The translations under genes and the position numbers were made by a program. Shown one piece after another: positions 44,906-56,073 of a stretch of DNA of 64,000 bases (the stretch's first letter is position 1; every line of letters starts with the position of its first letter). Where the stretch lies: NCBI GenBank assembly GCA_018398815.1, contig CM031601.1:30073204-30137203 (forward strand). Direction: 5' to 3'. The notes beneath the pieces were generated by a model. The model worked only from the letters and a program-made list of their open reading frames with translations, ran no database searches and was not told where the DNA came from. Source of the stretch: Conus ventricosus. Taxonomy: Eukaryota > Mollusca > Gastropoda > Neogastropoda > Conidae.

Positions 44906-46675
44906 TATAAGAGTATAACTTTATGCCAGTTTCTTCGTTAAATCTCATAAGATGATTCATGAATACTAATGATTGTTGAAATGTTTTGTAATAGGTGACT
45001 GTTAGTAACAATTGTGCTCAGACTGAGCGTATTCCAGTACAGAATTACATCACTTGAGTATTTGACTACTTTGAAGAATTATTTCCTTCAGTTGTTTCCA
45101 TTCTTATTGTCTCAAGTCACTTGTAAAGATCCACTCAAATCTGAGTTTAGAACTAAAGTGGAGACAGCAGGTTAAAGGTAAAATATTTATGTTAGTTTCT
45201 CTTACACCGGTGAACACCTCACACTTTCCAGAAAGTCAGAGCACAAGTGTGAGAATCATCGAGCTGGAATCCTAGCCACTTGTCTCTAAACCAGGTTCTT
45301 GTTCTCCACAAACCTTGCAACTTCTACCGCAACTGACCCAAGGCAAGAACAAGAATCCATGCTACTATGTAGCCCATGTGTACAACCGACTAACCAGCAG
45401 AGAGAGATCTGTGCACCTCTCCACCTTTGCATCAGCTTCTTGTGTATCTGCTGGATTCCAACTCTGATAAATAGAACAGTCCCTTTCTTTATGATGAAAT
45501 AAAGTGAGAAGAGCCCAGTCATGTGAAGCCAAACTGTATCTTTGAGAAATTTTTTTAATATTTTGTATGATTTAATTAAGTAGTCAAAAGTCAAGTTTTG
45601 TGTGTGAAAATGCACTTAACTTGTGTTAGTCTGCTTTTCATTTATTTATCATTCATGTTTGAACCTGTTTCTGATTCTGTTACTCGGAGTACAAGCACTT
45701 GTAAATGCATAAGCTTAAGGTGAAGAACACCTGAAAAGTGAATAACACCTAAAACATTCATGAGTATTTTTAACAGTCTTGGAGAAAAACTAAAATTTTT
45801 GTCTATGGGTGGAGGTGAATTGTGCTATGAAAACTACTGTAAGATTTAGACAGAGAAAAGGCTGTGGGTCCTTTCCCCAGAGGACCACACCTTCCATTCC
45901 TACTCATCACACCAAGGAACCAGTGTGATGGAAGTCTTCATTGAACCACTAAAACCCCAGTCCTGCTCCCTTTAGCAGGGGTTATTCAGTCAGGATAGGT
46001 TCCTGTCCCATGTCACCATGCAAACAGGAAGGGTGAGAACCAGCATGAGACACATTTGCATGGTTTCCATTGCACAGTTTCCTTTTCATAAAATGGCGAC
46101 CCTCAGCCTCCCACATCCAGGTGCTGAACAGGCATGCTTTCAACATTATTAGGAGCACATTTGTTGGTGATGTACTCTCCTCATTTAGGCACACTTCTTG
46201 TCTTAAAGGGGTCCTCACCCATAAATAGCATGTTTGGGTTGTTCAAAAGTATGATTGAGCGTGTTTCGATGTACGTGTTACTTTTCTTCTGGAACTCACT
46301 GCTATCCATGTTTCGGGTTATGGAAGTAGCCAAATCATGAATCGCCACGGAGATTGTCGAGCACAGTACGGAAAGAGACGAGAGTCGGGGATTCCGCAAG
46401 TGACGTATAAATGCCAACACCACGAGGCGACAGTGGCAGATGCTCCCACATTTTACTTGAGATAATAATCAGGGTTCCCAATTTGATTAATATTTTTAAG
46501 GGTTTCTTCGCTCTATGTTTGCAGTTTGTTTGTCTGAGTTTTGTTTAACGACCACTCCCAAATTAAGGATATGCAGACGGCTGGATCATCTTAACCTGAC
46601 ACCAGCGTGCCAGGGTGGATATCGGGGGTAAACTATGGTCATTTTAACAAGAAAAATTCCACATGAAAATTAAAA
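44906..46675. other. Intronic sequence, nothing recognised
   Basis: AT-rich, without convincing coding regions. Open frames of up to about 110 codons lack recognisable motifs. Confidence 0.5.
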
Positions 46676-46746
46676 GACCAACCGGGGTCGAACCACCGAC
46701 ATTTCGGTCATGAGTCCAGTGCCTTATCCACTACGCTGACCATGGC
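46676..46746 (-). tRNA. tRNA-like sequence (pseudogene or SINE head)
   Basis: On the minus strand it reads from GGCCATGGTCAGCGTAGTGG to ...GGTTCGACCCCGGTTGGTC, with a B-box match (GGTTCGACCCC) and an A-box-like 'CAGCGTAGTGG'. The would-be anticodon loop holds CAT. The acceptor and T stems pair imperfectly, so a functional tRNA is unlikely. A tRNA pseudogene or SINE promoter head is the better call. Confidence 0.45.
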
Positions 46747-46881
46747 CTCCGTGTTTGCAGTTTTAAGAGGGTGTTTTCACCCTCAGGTAGACATTTTACA
46801 GGTTGACCATATTATGTACATGTACACACATATGCACGACACAGATAGTACATGATATACACATGCACATGCATACCTCTG

Positions 46882-46883
<2 letters not shown>

Positions 46884-46939
<56 letters not shown>
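46884..46939. repeat. (CA)n microsatellite
   Basis: Uninterrupted CA dinucleotides. Confidence 0.95.
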
Positions 46940-46940
<1 letters not shown>

Positions 46941-47837
46941 TCACATTACCGTAGTATGTAAATAACTTTAAAATGATTATGTGATAAACCACATTTTCCT
47001 TCAGTTGTTTAGATCTATCAGATAATGCCTTTTCCTTTGAACAGGAGTTTTGTCAGCTACTGCATCATCACACTAATTCTCTTACCTGCTGTAGAAATCT
47101 TTTCAATAGGTGTTCACTTTCAGCCCCCACCCCCACCCTTTTTTTTACATTCCTCATTTTCAATCTCACTCTCTCCACTTAAATTCTGAAGTCCCACAAT
47201 GACAATTAGAATGTGAGGGGTCTTTTAAAATATATTGCAGTCAAAGATTCTGGCTGTTATTTTAAAAATGATGCGTGACGTGCTGTACGTCAGATCTAAG
47301 CTGCAGATCTAAGCTCATTATTCTCTTACTCACCAGGGCAGTTTATAGCATACAGACACACCACACCTGCATATATCTTAAAATGCACACTAAGTCACCA
47401 TCCTGTATCCAAATATTGATGAATAATTCACTTACTAAAGCATATGGTTGTTGGCGGAAACTTGAATTTGCAGGGGTGCCTTATGTTCAGCAATGTCTGG
47501 AAAAAAAACACCCAAACTATTATTCACTGGAGTCCAACAAGCTGTTATTTGTGGACATGGACACTTTCTTGTTAATAAGAATCATACCTTCAGTTTTGTT
47601 GGAAACAGCAACAGCAGGGGAAAAAAATAATCACAAACATGCAACAGTTTCAGTGACAGCAGGCAATGTGACTGACTGACTGCCACTATGACTCTGGCAT
47701 GTGTGACTGAAAGTAACAATGTATGTTTCAGTTTGATGCCAACACTCTACAAAAACTAACAACTATCTTTACAACCAACCATGCACTGAGAATGGAATGA
47801 AACTCAAAAGATCAACCACTCATTCCACAAACCTTAC
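46940..47837. other. Intronic sequence, nothing recognised
   Basis: One open frame of 134 codons (47275-47679, plus strand) has no recognisable domain and a composition not clearly coding. I do not call it a gene. Confidence 0.4.
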
Positions 47838-48230
47838 CTTCTTTACGTCTCTGAGTTTGGCTCTCTTGCTCCTGACAGAATCCGTGTCACTGTTGCGTTT
47901 GAGGCTTGCACTTGCAGCTGGTGAATGAACAGAGAGTGCTTTAATACATTTTTCTGTTATATAGTTGGCACAGCATCCTCTTTCAGCTGTCTTCGGACCT
48001 GAATTCCAGCTTCCACCTTTACCTTCCAGTTGTGTTGGTCTTGGAAACTGCTCTTCAAAGTAACGACAGCAAATGCCATGATAACTGTCATGAAGAACAA
48101 AATCTTTCCTCGTTGTGGTGACAAATTTTATCCACAATCGCCTAAACTGGCTGGAAGCACCTGGAAAAGCATGAACGCTTACTCTTTGCTTATTTCCTGA
48201 TGAAATTCCGCAGCCAGGCACAGCACACAT
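47838..48230 (-). CDS. THAP-domain-like protein, first coding exon
   Basis: ATG at 48230 begins MCAVPGCGISSGNKQRVSVH, then FRRLWIKFV, HGICCRYFEEQFPRP, and a basic Ser/Lys-rich tail with SKRAKLRDVKK. THAP domains are about 80-90 residues with a C2CH zinc site. The opening C-x4-C, the Trp and 'C-x-x-[H]-F-x-x-x-x-F' pattern fit, except that the expected His is Tyr (CCRYF). The exon ends AAG|GTAAGG on a codon boundary, a consensus donor, after 131 codons. Upstream exon boundaries are not needed because an ATG is present. It lies antisense within the RNF213-like intron. It could be a host THAP gene or the N-terminus of a P-element-like transposase. Confidence 0.6.
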
Positions 48231-49180
48231 TCACCCCCTCTTGCTTCAGCCGACACGAAGAGCGACTTGGCTTTTCGACGTCATCAATCGGGAAACCCCC
48301 CTTTTATTGAAATCAAGGCTCTTGTTCCTGTTTTAGCCTCTCGCTTTCCCGGTCCGCAGGAAATGCTGCTCTCACTGCACAGGCGGCTGATTCGTGGCTT
48401 GGTTTCGCAATACAACCACATACCAAAACCGTGTATTTGGTCAAAATAGATTTGTGAAAATGGGTGAGAACCCCTTTAACTCTTTCATCCTAGGTTTCTG
48501 CCGGACATTACTTCCCTTATTCCTATGTTTCTTAGTTACAAGCAGTACCCTTCATTCCTGGGTTTCCAGGAAAAAAGTAAACAAAGAATAGGTTGTGTAC
48601 TTCTGATTCTTTTGTGTGACTGGTGTTTCTACCAGACTATGGCATGTCATACACCGTTGTGTACAGAAATGGTGCTGGCACATTTTGATCCGGTTTTCCG
48701 ACCCTTTGTCACTTATTTGGTGACACACAGGTGTCAAGACTGGTGACAACTACTAATTAATTCAAACTTAAAGAAACATAATGTTATACAGCGCTCAAAA
48801 ACATGCGAGCAGCAAAAACCATGCATGTAACTCACAGTCTGATGTCCTCCGGTAAATCCACTTCAAAGAATGCTTCATAAGTGTCTTTGTCACAGTGTCA
48901 CCATGTCCAAGGAAAAATGCACAGCAATGACAAAAATGCTCCCACAGTACTTCTTCTGCACTATGGTCTTACCGAATTCAGCGGTCTTTGCACAGTATCT
49001 GTCCAAAAGTCACACTCCAAGTTAATGTCAACAAACAACACACAACATGTCAGTCTTAGAAAATGATGCACTGCTGGTGTCACAGTGTCAAAGTGTCACA
49101 CGTGAAACCAGGTGTCACACAAAGGAAACACGGGTGTGGTACACCTTAAACAATCTTTCTGATTATTGCAACACAGATAT

Positions 49181-49336
49181 TCATTGCACAGTATCACTGT
49201 CATATTCGTTCATGGCATTGGCAAGTTCTGCTCTCTCTTCTTCTGTTAGATCAAACAGATCGAAGTCATCGGCTAAATTGTTGTACATTTCGTCGTCAGA
49301 AAACTGATCGCTGTCTGCGTTTTCTTCACCCTCCAT
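49181..49336 (-). pseudogene. Acidic short ORF inside the piggyBac-like element
   Basis: MEGEENADSDQFSDDEMYNN begins a 51-residue acidic frame (an upstream ATG at 49411 is in frame). Acidic leaders of this kind are typical of piggyBac transposases, so this is probably the surviving N-terminus of a deleted transposase gene. Expression is unknown. Confidence 0.45.
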
Positions 49337-49524
49337 CTTCTCAGTGGGCACTAAACAGTGTGCGCTCACGGTCAAGTCAAGATAAAATTTCGGTTCCAGA
49401 CACTTTCCCACGCTGAGGAAGTAAGCAGGCAGGTCTTATCTAAACATCCGCGGGTCCCGTTACAAGGCGAAGGCCGCTATGACCGACAAAACATGTGGCA
49501 GGTGGGCGCAGATTTCAAGGCGTG

Positions 49525-49649
49525 AACCGCTGCAGCGGGTTGCCGGACGGAATGGAGTATGTTTCTCTGAACCGCTGAGGCGGTTTTCAGGAATGAAAGG
49601 AGAAGATTTGTCAAACCGCTCTAGCGGTTGGCAGGGATGAAAGAGTTAA
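49525..49649. repeat. Three ~44-bp units with AACCGCT..AGCGGTT hairpins
   Basis: Palindromic cores occur at 49525-49541, 49570-49585 and 49614-49629. Each is followed by a 'GG(A)ATGAAAG(G)AG' string that in the last unit forms the TIR itself. Subterminal repeats of this kind often bind transposase. Confidence 0.75.
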
Positions 49650-51187
49650 AGACACTCTTCATTGCAATGTATGCTCCTCTTTGGGTACAGGTCTTCTCTT
49701 GTCCGTGTTGCTCCTCCCACACAGGTTGAGACCTCACCTAGACTGAGACTTCTGCTCCAGGGAAACCATCTCCACAGCTACAGCACCTTTGTGGTTACCA
49801 AGAGCTCATTTTTCTTCTTTTCTTGCTTAGACGATCTGTTGGTTTGTGCTGACGTGCAGAGTTTGATACTTTCTAAGCTGAAGGCCACCAGAGGGAAAGT
49901 AAGTATCTCAGATTTGGGGACTGGGTTGAATATCTCGCCGAGAACATCAGAACACACTGCTTGATCATACACAATTGGAAGATGATCACCACCCCTTACA
50001 CTCTCCCAAGACACCTCAAGGACAGGTACCTGAAGTCTATGGTTATCCCAGGAGTACAATGAAGGGCTTCTAAGGACACGGTGTACTATGATATGCTCTC
50101 CCCACTCCAATGGAGCTTGTGCCTAGTTTGCAGTAACACTTTTTCCACAAACAGGTGGAAGACTTGTCTGCACTGAGAGTTCTGCCCCAGGTGCCCTCAC
50201 TGAGAGTTTCACTCGGGTTACTCTGTCTCAGGTCAAGCAAATCCTTTGCCAAATGTGGACTAGTACTCACTCTACTGCTGTGGACTGGCATAGCCACCTT
50301 TCTTCTCCTTTCCTGATAGTAGTGTTCTGTGAGCAGCGTTCTCTGGAACCAAAGCATGGACGTGGCAAAACTGGATAACTGACTTACAGAGCCAGTTACC
50401 TGATTTGAAGAACTTGGGGGGTCTATTCTGGCCCCTTTATACAAGCTGTAGCCTGCCAAAGGCTACATTTTCTAAGTTCCCAGACGAGCAGCTTACTTTG
50501 GGATAAACAGCTCATTTATGGGTCATGGGAACCCCTCCCTTGACACAACAAGTAATGAGTCCTTCCCAGACTCAGGAGCCGTTCGGTTGGAAGTTTCTTG
50601 AAGGATTTCTCAAGGCAGCAGCTCTTCAGTGTCATTCATCCTCTTCTTCCATCTTGTAATCCTGGAAGTCTGTGAACTTTGAAAGCCAAGGAACAAGACT
50701 TCTTGAGTCTCTTCATCCCTTTCACTTTGACATAATACCTTATCTTTTGCTGCCATCAACCACCTCAAGCCTCTCTGCTACAGTGCATTATTAAAATGTG
50801 TTTGTTCAGAGGCAGGAGGTTGATGAGGCGACTTAGATTGCGTCTAATTGAGATGGCTACATTAGTACAAGTACAAAATCTATTTGATCACTTACATGTG
50901 CCATCTGTATGTGACAGGGCTGTGATTCTCTGAAAATTTAATTGAATGAACTTGTACACCGGTCACATATGCCTTTGATTAACAGTGATTTCATTATTCA
51001 AAATGTGGGATCAGTCCACATCTTAATGGAATTGAATGTCATTTTAAACAGTTTCGTATCTTTGAGATCAAAGTCAATGGACTTTTGGTGTTAGAAATGG
51101 TCATGTATGTAACCCTGTACTTGCTTTTATGATAGATGGTTAAGACACATTAATGTGGTCTTATATAATTTTTCATTATGCTTTCAG
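49650..51187. other. Intronic sequence, nothing firmly recognised
   Basis: Open frames at 49662-49964 (plus) and 50070-50459 (minus) show no known motifs. Presumed end of the long intron of the RNF213-like gene. Confidence 0.4.
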
Positions 51188-51689
51188 ATTGTGTGTACGA
51201 ATGGTCAAATCCACGCGTTCAGGCATGGGCAAGACTTTGTATGTGAAGCGTCTTGCCTGTCAACTGAAGGCCTTGCTTGAAGAGGAGGCAGAAGAGGAAG
51301 AGGACAGCACTGTGAAGCGTCTTGTCTGTCAACTGAAGGCCTTGCTTGAAGAGGAGGCAGAAGAGGAAGAGGACAGCACTGTGAAGTGTCTTGTCTGTCA
51401 ACTGAAGGCCTTGCTTGAAGAGGAGGCAGAAGAGGAAGAGGACAGCACTGTGAAGCGTCTTGTCTGTCAACTGAAGGCCTTGCTTGAAGAGGAGGCAGAA
51501 GAGGAAGAGGACAGCACTGTGAAGCGTCTTGCCTGTCAACTGAAGGCCTTGCTTGAAGATGTGCATGTGACTGTGCCTCTGTATGAAAAACATGTTGACA
51601 TTCATGATGTTGCTGCCACTCTTTTGCATAGAGTTCCACCTGGTCGGACATCTCAACCCAGGATCATCCACCTTGATGTTGCTTATGAG
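51188..51689 (+). CDS. RNF213-like E3 ubiquitin ligase, exon 2, with P-loop-like motif and 69-bp tandem array
   Basis: Acceptor CTTTCAG|A and donor GAG|GTATAT bound a 502-nt exon whose first base completes the codon left open at 39942. It reads LCVRMVKSTRSGMGKTLYVK; 'SGMGKT' is a P-loop (Walker A)-like string, with the usual first Gly replaced. Next come the repeated 23-residue units, then VHVTVPLYEKHVDIHDVAATLL and RIIHLDVAYE. The order (GMGKxLYVKRL, then PxYExHVD, then HLDVAYE) matches RNF213 family proteins as I know them. The repeat adds about 92 mostly acidic residues next to the nucleotide-binding site. Confidence 0.72.
51246..51560 (+). repeat. In-frame 69-bp coding tandem repeat, four full units plus partial
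   Basis: Units begin at 51246, 51315, 51384, 51453 and 51522 (partial). Each encodes KR/CL(A/V)CQLKALLEEEAEEEE followed by DSTV. Units differ by only two or three bases (GCC/GTC, CGT/TGT), so expansion is recent. Being a multiple of three, it keeps the frame. Confidence 0.95.
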
Positions 51690-53234
51690 GTATATTAGTC
51701 CTATGCTGTCTTCATAGACAAAGTAATTCTCAATAGAAGGGAGTAGTGTGGCTGCATTTCCATCGTGGGTTTTGAAAATCCTGATTGTCAGTTTTGACTC
51801 ATGAGCATGAGAAAGTCTTGTTTAATCTAGCATCATTGTGAACTGAGTGGTACCTCTTTACAAACCAATATCAGTGCAATGAGACTGATGTTAGTCTGTT
51901 TCCAAGAATTAGTGCTTATGAGTATCAGATTTTATGATAAAGATGTTGGCAGAAAGAACTAGAGTACCTTTTGCTTTGTAATGATCTTAAAATATGTCAC
52001 ATATGGACTTGATCAAAATTGTCTTGTTGGTACTTATTCTTCCCCAAAGTGTAAGAAAGATCAAATTAAAATTAATTTCAACAAGAGGTAAATGGACTGC
52101 AGTTGCATTACTCACACCCAATCTGCCCTGCAGGGAGCTCGGTTTCCAGCCACACGTAATACATTTACTCTTATTTTTTGCCTGTGATCTCAACCAATTT
52201 CAAGCTGGAGCAATTTTTTTTTCTGAGCTTCACGGCTGATCAGCTCCATGATCATAGCCTTTTCCAGTATGCTGGCCAGTGTCTGGTTCCAGTCATTAAT
52301 TTCTTAAAAAACTGATTTGTTTTTCAATGAATAGCTATGTATTATATATATGATTGGAATCAGAAATAAATTTTCATGGAAATTATGTGGTGAAGAAATA
52401 TATTAAGGAACATGGCAATGATGGGATGAAATGATGTCTTTGATTTTTTTATATTTTTTTTAATTACTTTTATAGAATAGATGAGTTCAAAACAAATTTT
52501 GTATTGAGGTTTCTTTATGGCAAGTGTGTATGTGTTGTGGAGTTACCTCACTTGGCGTGGTATTCACATAGTCATATAGCACAAAGTCATGCAGTAGGCA
52601 GAGAGTTAATGTCATTGGATTACCATGGCTTTTTAGAAATATGTCAAGTTAAACCAAATCTTGAGACTTGCACAATATACCAGTCTCATTAAATCACCAT
52701 ATCTTTTGAGATGCATTCAGCTACTAGCCAATAGTTGTGGTAGGTGACTAAAGAGAAGGCATAACAACTGGCAGTTTGCTCTTGATTTCTCTTCTGTCAC
52801 TTAACTTACTCTGTTTGATGGCTGACCGTGGAAAGGAAACTTGCATGTGCTAAAACTTGCACCATTTCCTAGAAGATGTTATATGAACAGGAGTTTGGGG
52901 TAGCTTATTCTCAAACAATGCATGTGCATACAGCAATCAAAAGTACACAAGATGCACTGCCTCTTAGTGAGATCTAGAAATACCTTATGGCAGACTTTGA
53001 TAATGCGTGTTGCCATGGTTAGTTTCTTTAGGTATTCAATGATATAGTGAAGAATTGTACAATGATGTGTGTTGCCATGGTCAGTTTCTTTAGCTATTCA
53101 ATGATTTAGTGAAGAATCGTACAGACAAGCAGTGATTTATTGAGACAGATTTTCAATGTTGCACACTGAACGGATGAACTAGGTTGAGGCTTCTATTTCA
53201 AAATAAAATCTGGAGAGTTACGATGTTCCAACAG
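51690..53234 (+). other. Intron of the RNF213-like gene
   Basis: Non-coding. Contains a 61-bp direct tandem duplication (53001-53060 and 53062-53122) with 'TGTTGCCATGGT(T/C)AGTTTC' and 'TATTCAATGAT'. Nothing else is recognised. Confidence 0.6.
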
Positions 53235-53378
53235 GTCCAGGAAGGAGTGGACCATCTGCTGTACAGTCTGCTGATCCTGAGGTGTGTGACTGACATCAGG
53301 GGTCATGTTTGGAGACGCTCCATGTTGGATCTGTATCTTGTGGAAGCCATGCCTCTCTTGGAGCATTCAGAGTCAAAG
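53235..53378 (+). CDS. RNF213-like E3 ubiquitin ligase, exon 3
   Basis: ACAG|GTCCAG acceptor and AAG|GTGATG donor; 144 nt, 48 codons, phase 0 at both ends. It reads VQEGVDHLLYSLLILRCVTD then GHVWRRSMLDLYLVEAMPLL. The 'L-x-x-L-L-x-x-L..D..G.VWRR...DLY.VE' pattern is the most characteristic RNF213-like string in the window. It joins in frame to the preceding HLDVAYE. Confidence 0.75.
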
Positions 53379-54917
53379 GTGATGTATTTTGGAGCTTTCA
53401 GTTTAACTCATAGCTGCTAATCCTCTGGAATTTTTTTCTGGATTTCCCTGATTTAGATATTATTCTCAAAATCCCAGATTTATTGAAAAAAGATCAAGAA
53501 TTTCAAAATTTTGTTTAAAAATACGGTGTTTGGGATAATTTTTGAAAGGAATGCAAATAAACCACAAATGAAATCAAATGGATGTTAGCAATAATATGTA
53601 GGGAATATGCTTTTCTTTTTAAACACTGCAGTTGCTGACAGAAACATAAGGGAGCTAGAAATGCTTCAGTTAAAAGTTAAGCTGTTCTCTCTTCACTCTT
53701 GATTTCTGAATTTTGACTTAAGACAGTTGGCAGATATGGTGTTGTTTATAGCTTGGTGGACCGTGAGGAGGGTGGAGTAACATATCAGGGCTGTCACCTC
53801 ATCAATTGGTTGCACATATCTGTAGTTTATGCATGAAGGCAGTATTTGCTGGTCAGGGGTTGACATGATCTGTGCAACTACCATTGCTAACTTTGTGTTT
53901 ATTAGTAGTAAACGTGTATGTGTATTCACCTTCCTGTTAGGTGTAAAAAATGAAAAGGGCTATAACTGAAGATACACAAAAAAATGATTGAACCCTTTCA
54001 GCCCTGACGGGCGATTGGCTGAGCAAGCTTTCCAGCCGGACATGTTGTGGTTGTCCTGTGGGAACATTGGTGCTGCTTTATTCAAACTGTCATAACTCTG
54101 GATTGGCATGCATCAACAGAAGTACATTTTGTCTGTGAACTTCCATTTTTTGTTGTGTTGGAATTATCCACTGATGCATGCTTCTTTGATAAATAAGAGC
54201 TGAACAGATACTTCATCAGCATCTCCCACTTCAACACATATTTTCACATTTGTGATAAATACAAATTTAAGTTTGACTGATTGTAGTCAAATATATTTTT
54301 TAGAGCTGTGTAAATTACGTGGCTTTTGTATTCTTATTTTCATGATCATTTGCTGAGATCTTCCACAATGATTTCATCTCTTAATTTGCCTCACTGTAAT
54401 GTTACTGTATTGGCTTACGGTGTCAGAAGAAGAAACCCTTTGTAAAAAAAAAACCTCACCAGTTGCTTGAATTTGCTTATTCAGAGTAGCAAATGATACA
54501 AGAAGGAAAAGGCTTCACTATACTCTTCCTAAACTTACTGTGGCACACACGGAATAAGATTTAAATGTGGTAGATTTGAACTGAGATTGAAGCCAGGCAC
54601 TGGCAGCCATATCTTCATGTGCCAACCAGAAATCAGGCACCACATGCAAAGAGTTATTCAGGTAGGGTGCCAGGCAGAAGGTGTTAACATGACAGATTAT
54701 GCACTGGACACATTTGGGAACATTACAGACAAATTAATGCACGCACACTCACAAAATCAAAGTCATGAAGAGTTTAATGTTGCTCAATAAGATTTGTTAC
54801 ACATATCCCTGTGAGCATCAGCAACAAAAGATAATCATATGGAGTTTTTTGTTGGTACCCAAACTTTATCAGAACCCTTCATAAGCTGTGTGCAATCTTG
54901 GTTGATGTGTCCCTTTC

Positions 54918-54950
<33 letters not shown>

Positions 54951-55146
54951 TTCTATCTTTCTTCCCCTTCCTGTCTGTCTCTGTCTCTTTTTCTCTCCTA
55001 TGCTTCTTTGTATCTGTCCTTCTCTTTCCCCTCCTCTTTTTTGTCTGTCTTTCTCCATCTCTCGTAAGTGTGTGCGCCGGCGTGTGTATGCATGTGTGTG
55101 TGTGTGGGTGTGTGCGTGCTTGTGTGTGTGTGTGTGTGTGTGTATG

Positions 55147-55202
<56 letters not shown>

Positions 55203-55287
55203 GAGAGACTGAAGAAAATAATGAATTTTTGTTTATCCTTTTGACAAAACTACAACAGCAATGGTTGATGATGAATGATCTCAACAG
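53379..55287 (+). other. Intron of the RNF213-like gene
   Basis: Non-coding, AT-rich. A (CT)- and TCTG-rich tract at 54915-55060 passes into a long (GT)n array at about 55075-55196. Confidence 0.6.
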
Positions 55288-55387
55288 GAACAAAAGATGA
55301 TGCATGAGATCTTCTCCATTTTACCAAGCACTCAGTGTTTGTCACCATTGGAGTCATTGGCAGTGCTCAAGGGTGTAGAAGAAACAG
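55288..55387 (+). CDS. RNF213-like E3 ubiquitin ligase, exon 4
   Basis: CAACAG|GAACAA acceptor and ACAG|GTATAT donor. The frame reads EQKMMHEIFSILPSTQCLSP then LESLAVLKGVEET, entering at phase 0 and leaving with one base. 'LPSTQCLSPLE' fits the 'LP...CLSP.E' string of the family at this position. Confidence 0.65.
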
Positions 55388-55896
55388 GTATATCTTCATA
55401 ACTCTGTGTGTGTGTGCGTGTGTGGTGTTAGTGCAACATAGGGTTAATATTGCAGTAACTCTTGTCAGTCAGAGTTAGTATGAAAAAAAAGACTGAGATG
55501 TTAGACCTGAAGTTCTTTCTCAATATCTGAAATCAAGAAGATTTTTTCCCATCATCATTTTTAGATATTGATCCAAACCCAAGTAGTTTTTTGGCTGGTC
55601 TTATTGTGGCTGATACACATTTATGTGTGGGTTTTTAACCCACATTTTTACCAAAAAGTTTCATAGTTTTATGAACACAGGTATGTTTAGTTTTCAGGAT
55701 CTTCAAAATTGTTGGTTTGTTTCAGGTTTAGAAAAATAATATAACTAAGTAATAATTATGTCAGCATATTTCGGAATACTTGTCAAATAGACCTTCTGAA
55801 TTTTAGAAGCAAAAGAAGGTAGAAACTTTATATCTGAATCAGCGGAAGTATTATAACATCTGTGGACACATGCTTTGTTTGTATTTCATCTTTCAG
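55388..55896 (+). other. Intron of the RNF213-like gene
   Basis: Short AT-rich intron with consensus ends (GTATAT...TTTCAG). Nothing else recognised. Confidence 0.6.
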
Positions 55897-56073
55897 CTGG
55901 AGATAGCAACAGCTTGCTGTTTGACAAGGAGGAGTACAAAAGCGAAGTTTTCCAGCGACCTTTCCATTATTTGAGAGCGAGGAATTCCGTGGTGACCCTG
56001 AGCCCTTCAGCAGGCATAAGGTCCGTAGGGTCAGGGCAGACATGCTGAGCACCTGCTTGGAGACCCTCCTCAA
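55897..56073 (+). pseudogene. RNF213-like E3 ubiquitin ligase, exon 5, with frame break
   Basis: TTTCAG|CTGGAG acceptor and CAA|GTACGT donor. It opens in phase with exon 4: GDSNSLLFDKEEYKSEVFQR then PFHY. Around 55965 the sensible reading moves to another frame (FESEEFRGDPEPF, then ADMLSTCLETLL to the donor), and continuing in the first frame meets a stop. Either a small indel in the assembly or a real disabling mutation. The surrounding exons are intact, so an assembly error is plausible. No following exon was recognised before 64000. Confidence 0.6.

Larger units (their letters stand above)
48476..49649. mobile_element. piggyBac-like non-autonomous element with TTAA ends
   Basis: Both ends read TTAACTCTTTCATCC inward (48476-48490; reversed at 49635-49649). 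TTAA is the fixed target of piggyBac transposons, and 11 bp of inverted repeat follow it. Length is about 1.17 kb against 2.3-2.5 kb for autonomous elements. The interior holds a short acidic ORF on the minus strand but no catalytic domain. The right end carries three hairpin units. Confidence 0.75.

Noticed and set aside
49662..50459. Open frames of 100 and 129 codons
   Set aside because: No recognisable domain, opposite strands overlapping, and located inside the RNF213-like intron.
51205..51671. Two long minus-strand frames over the 69-bp repeat
   Set aside because: They are shadows of the coding repeat; the plus-strand frame is supported by splice phase and family motifs.
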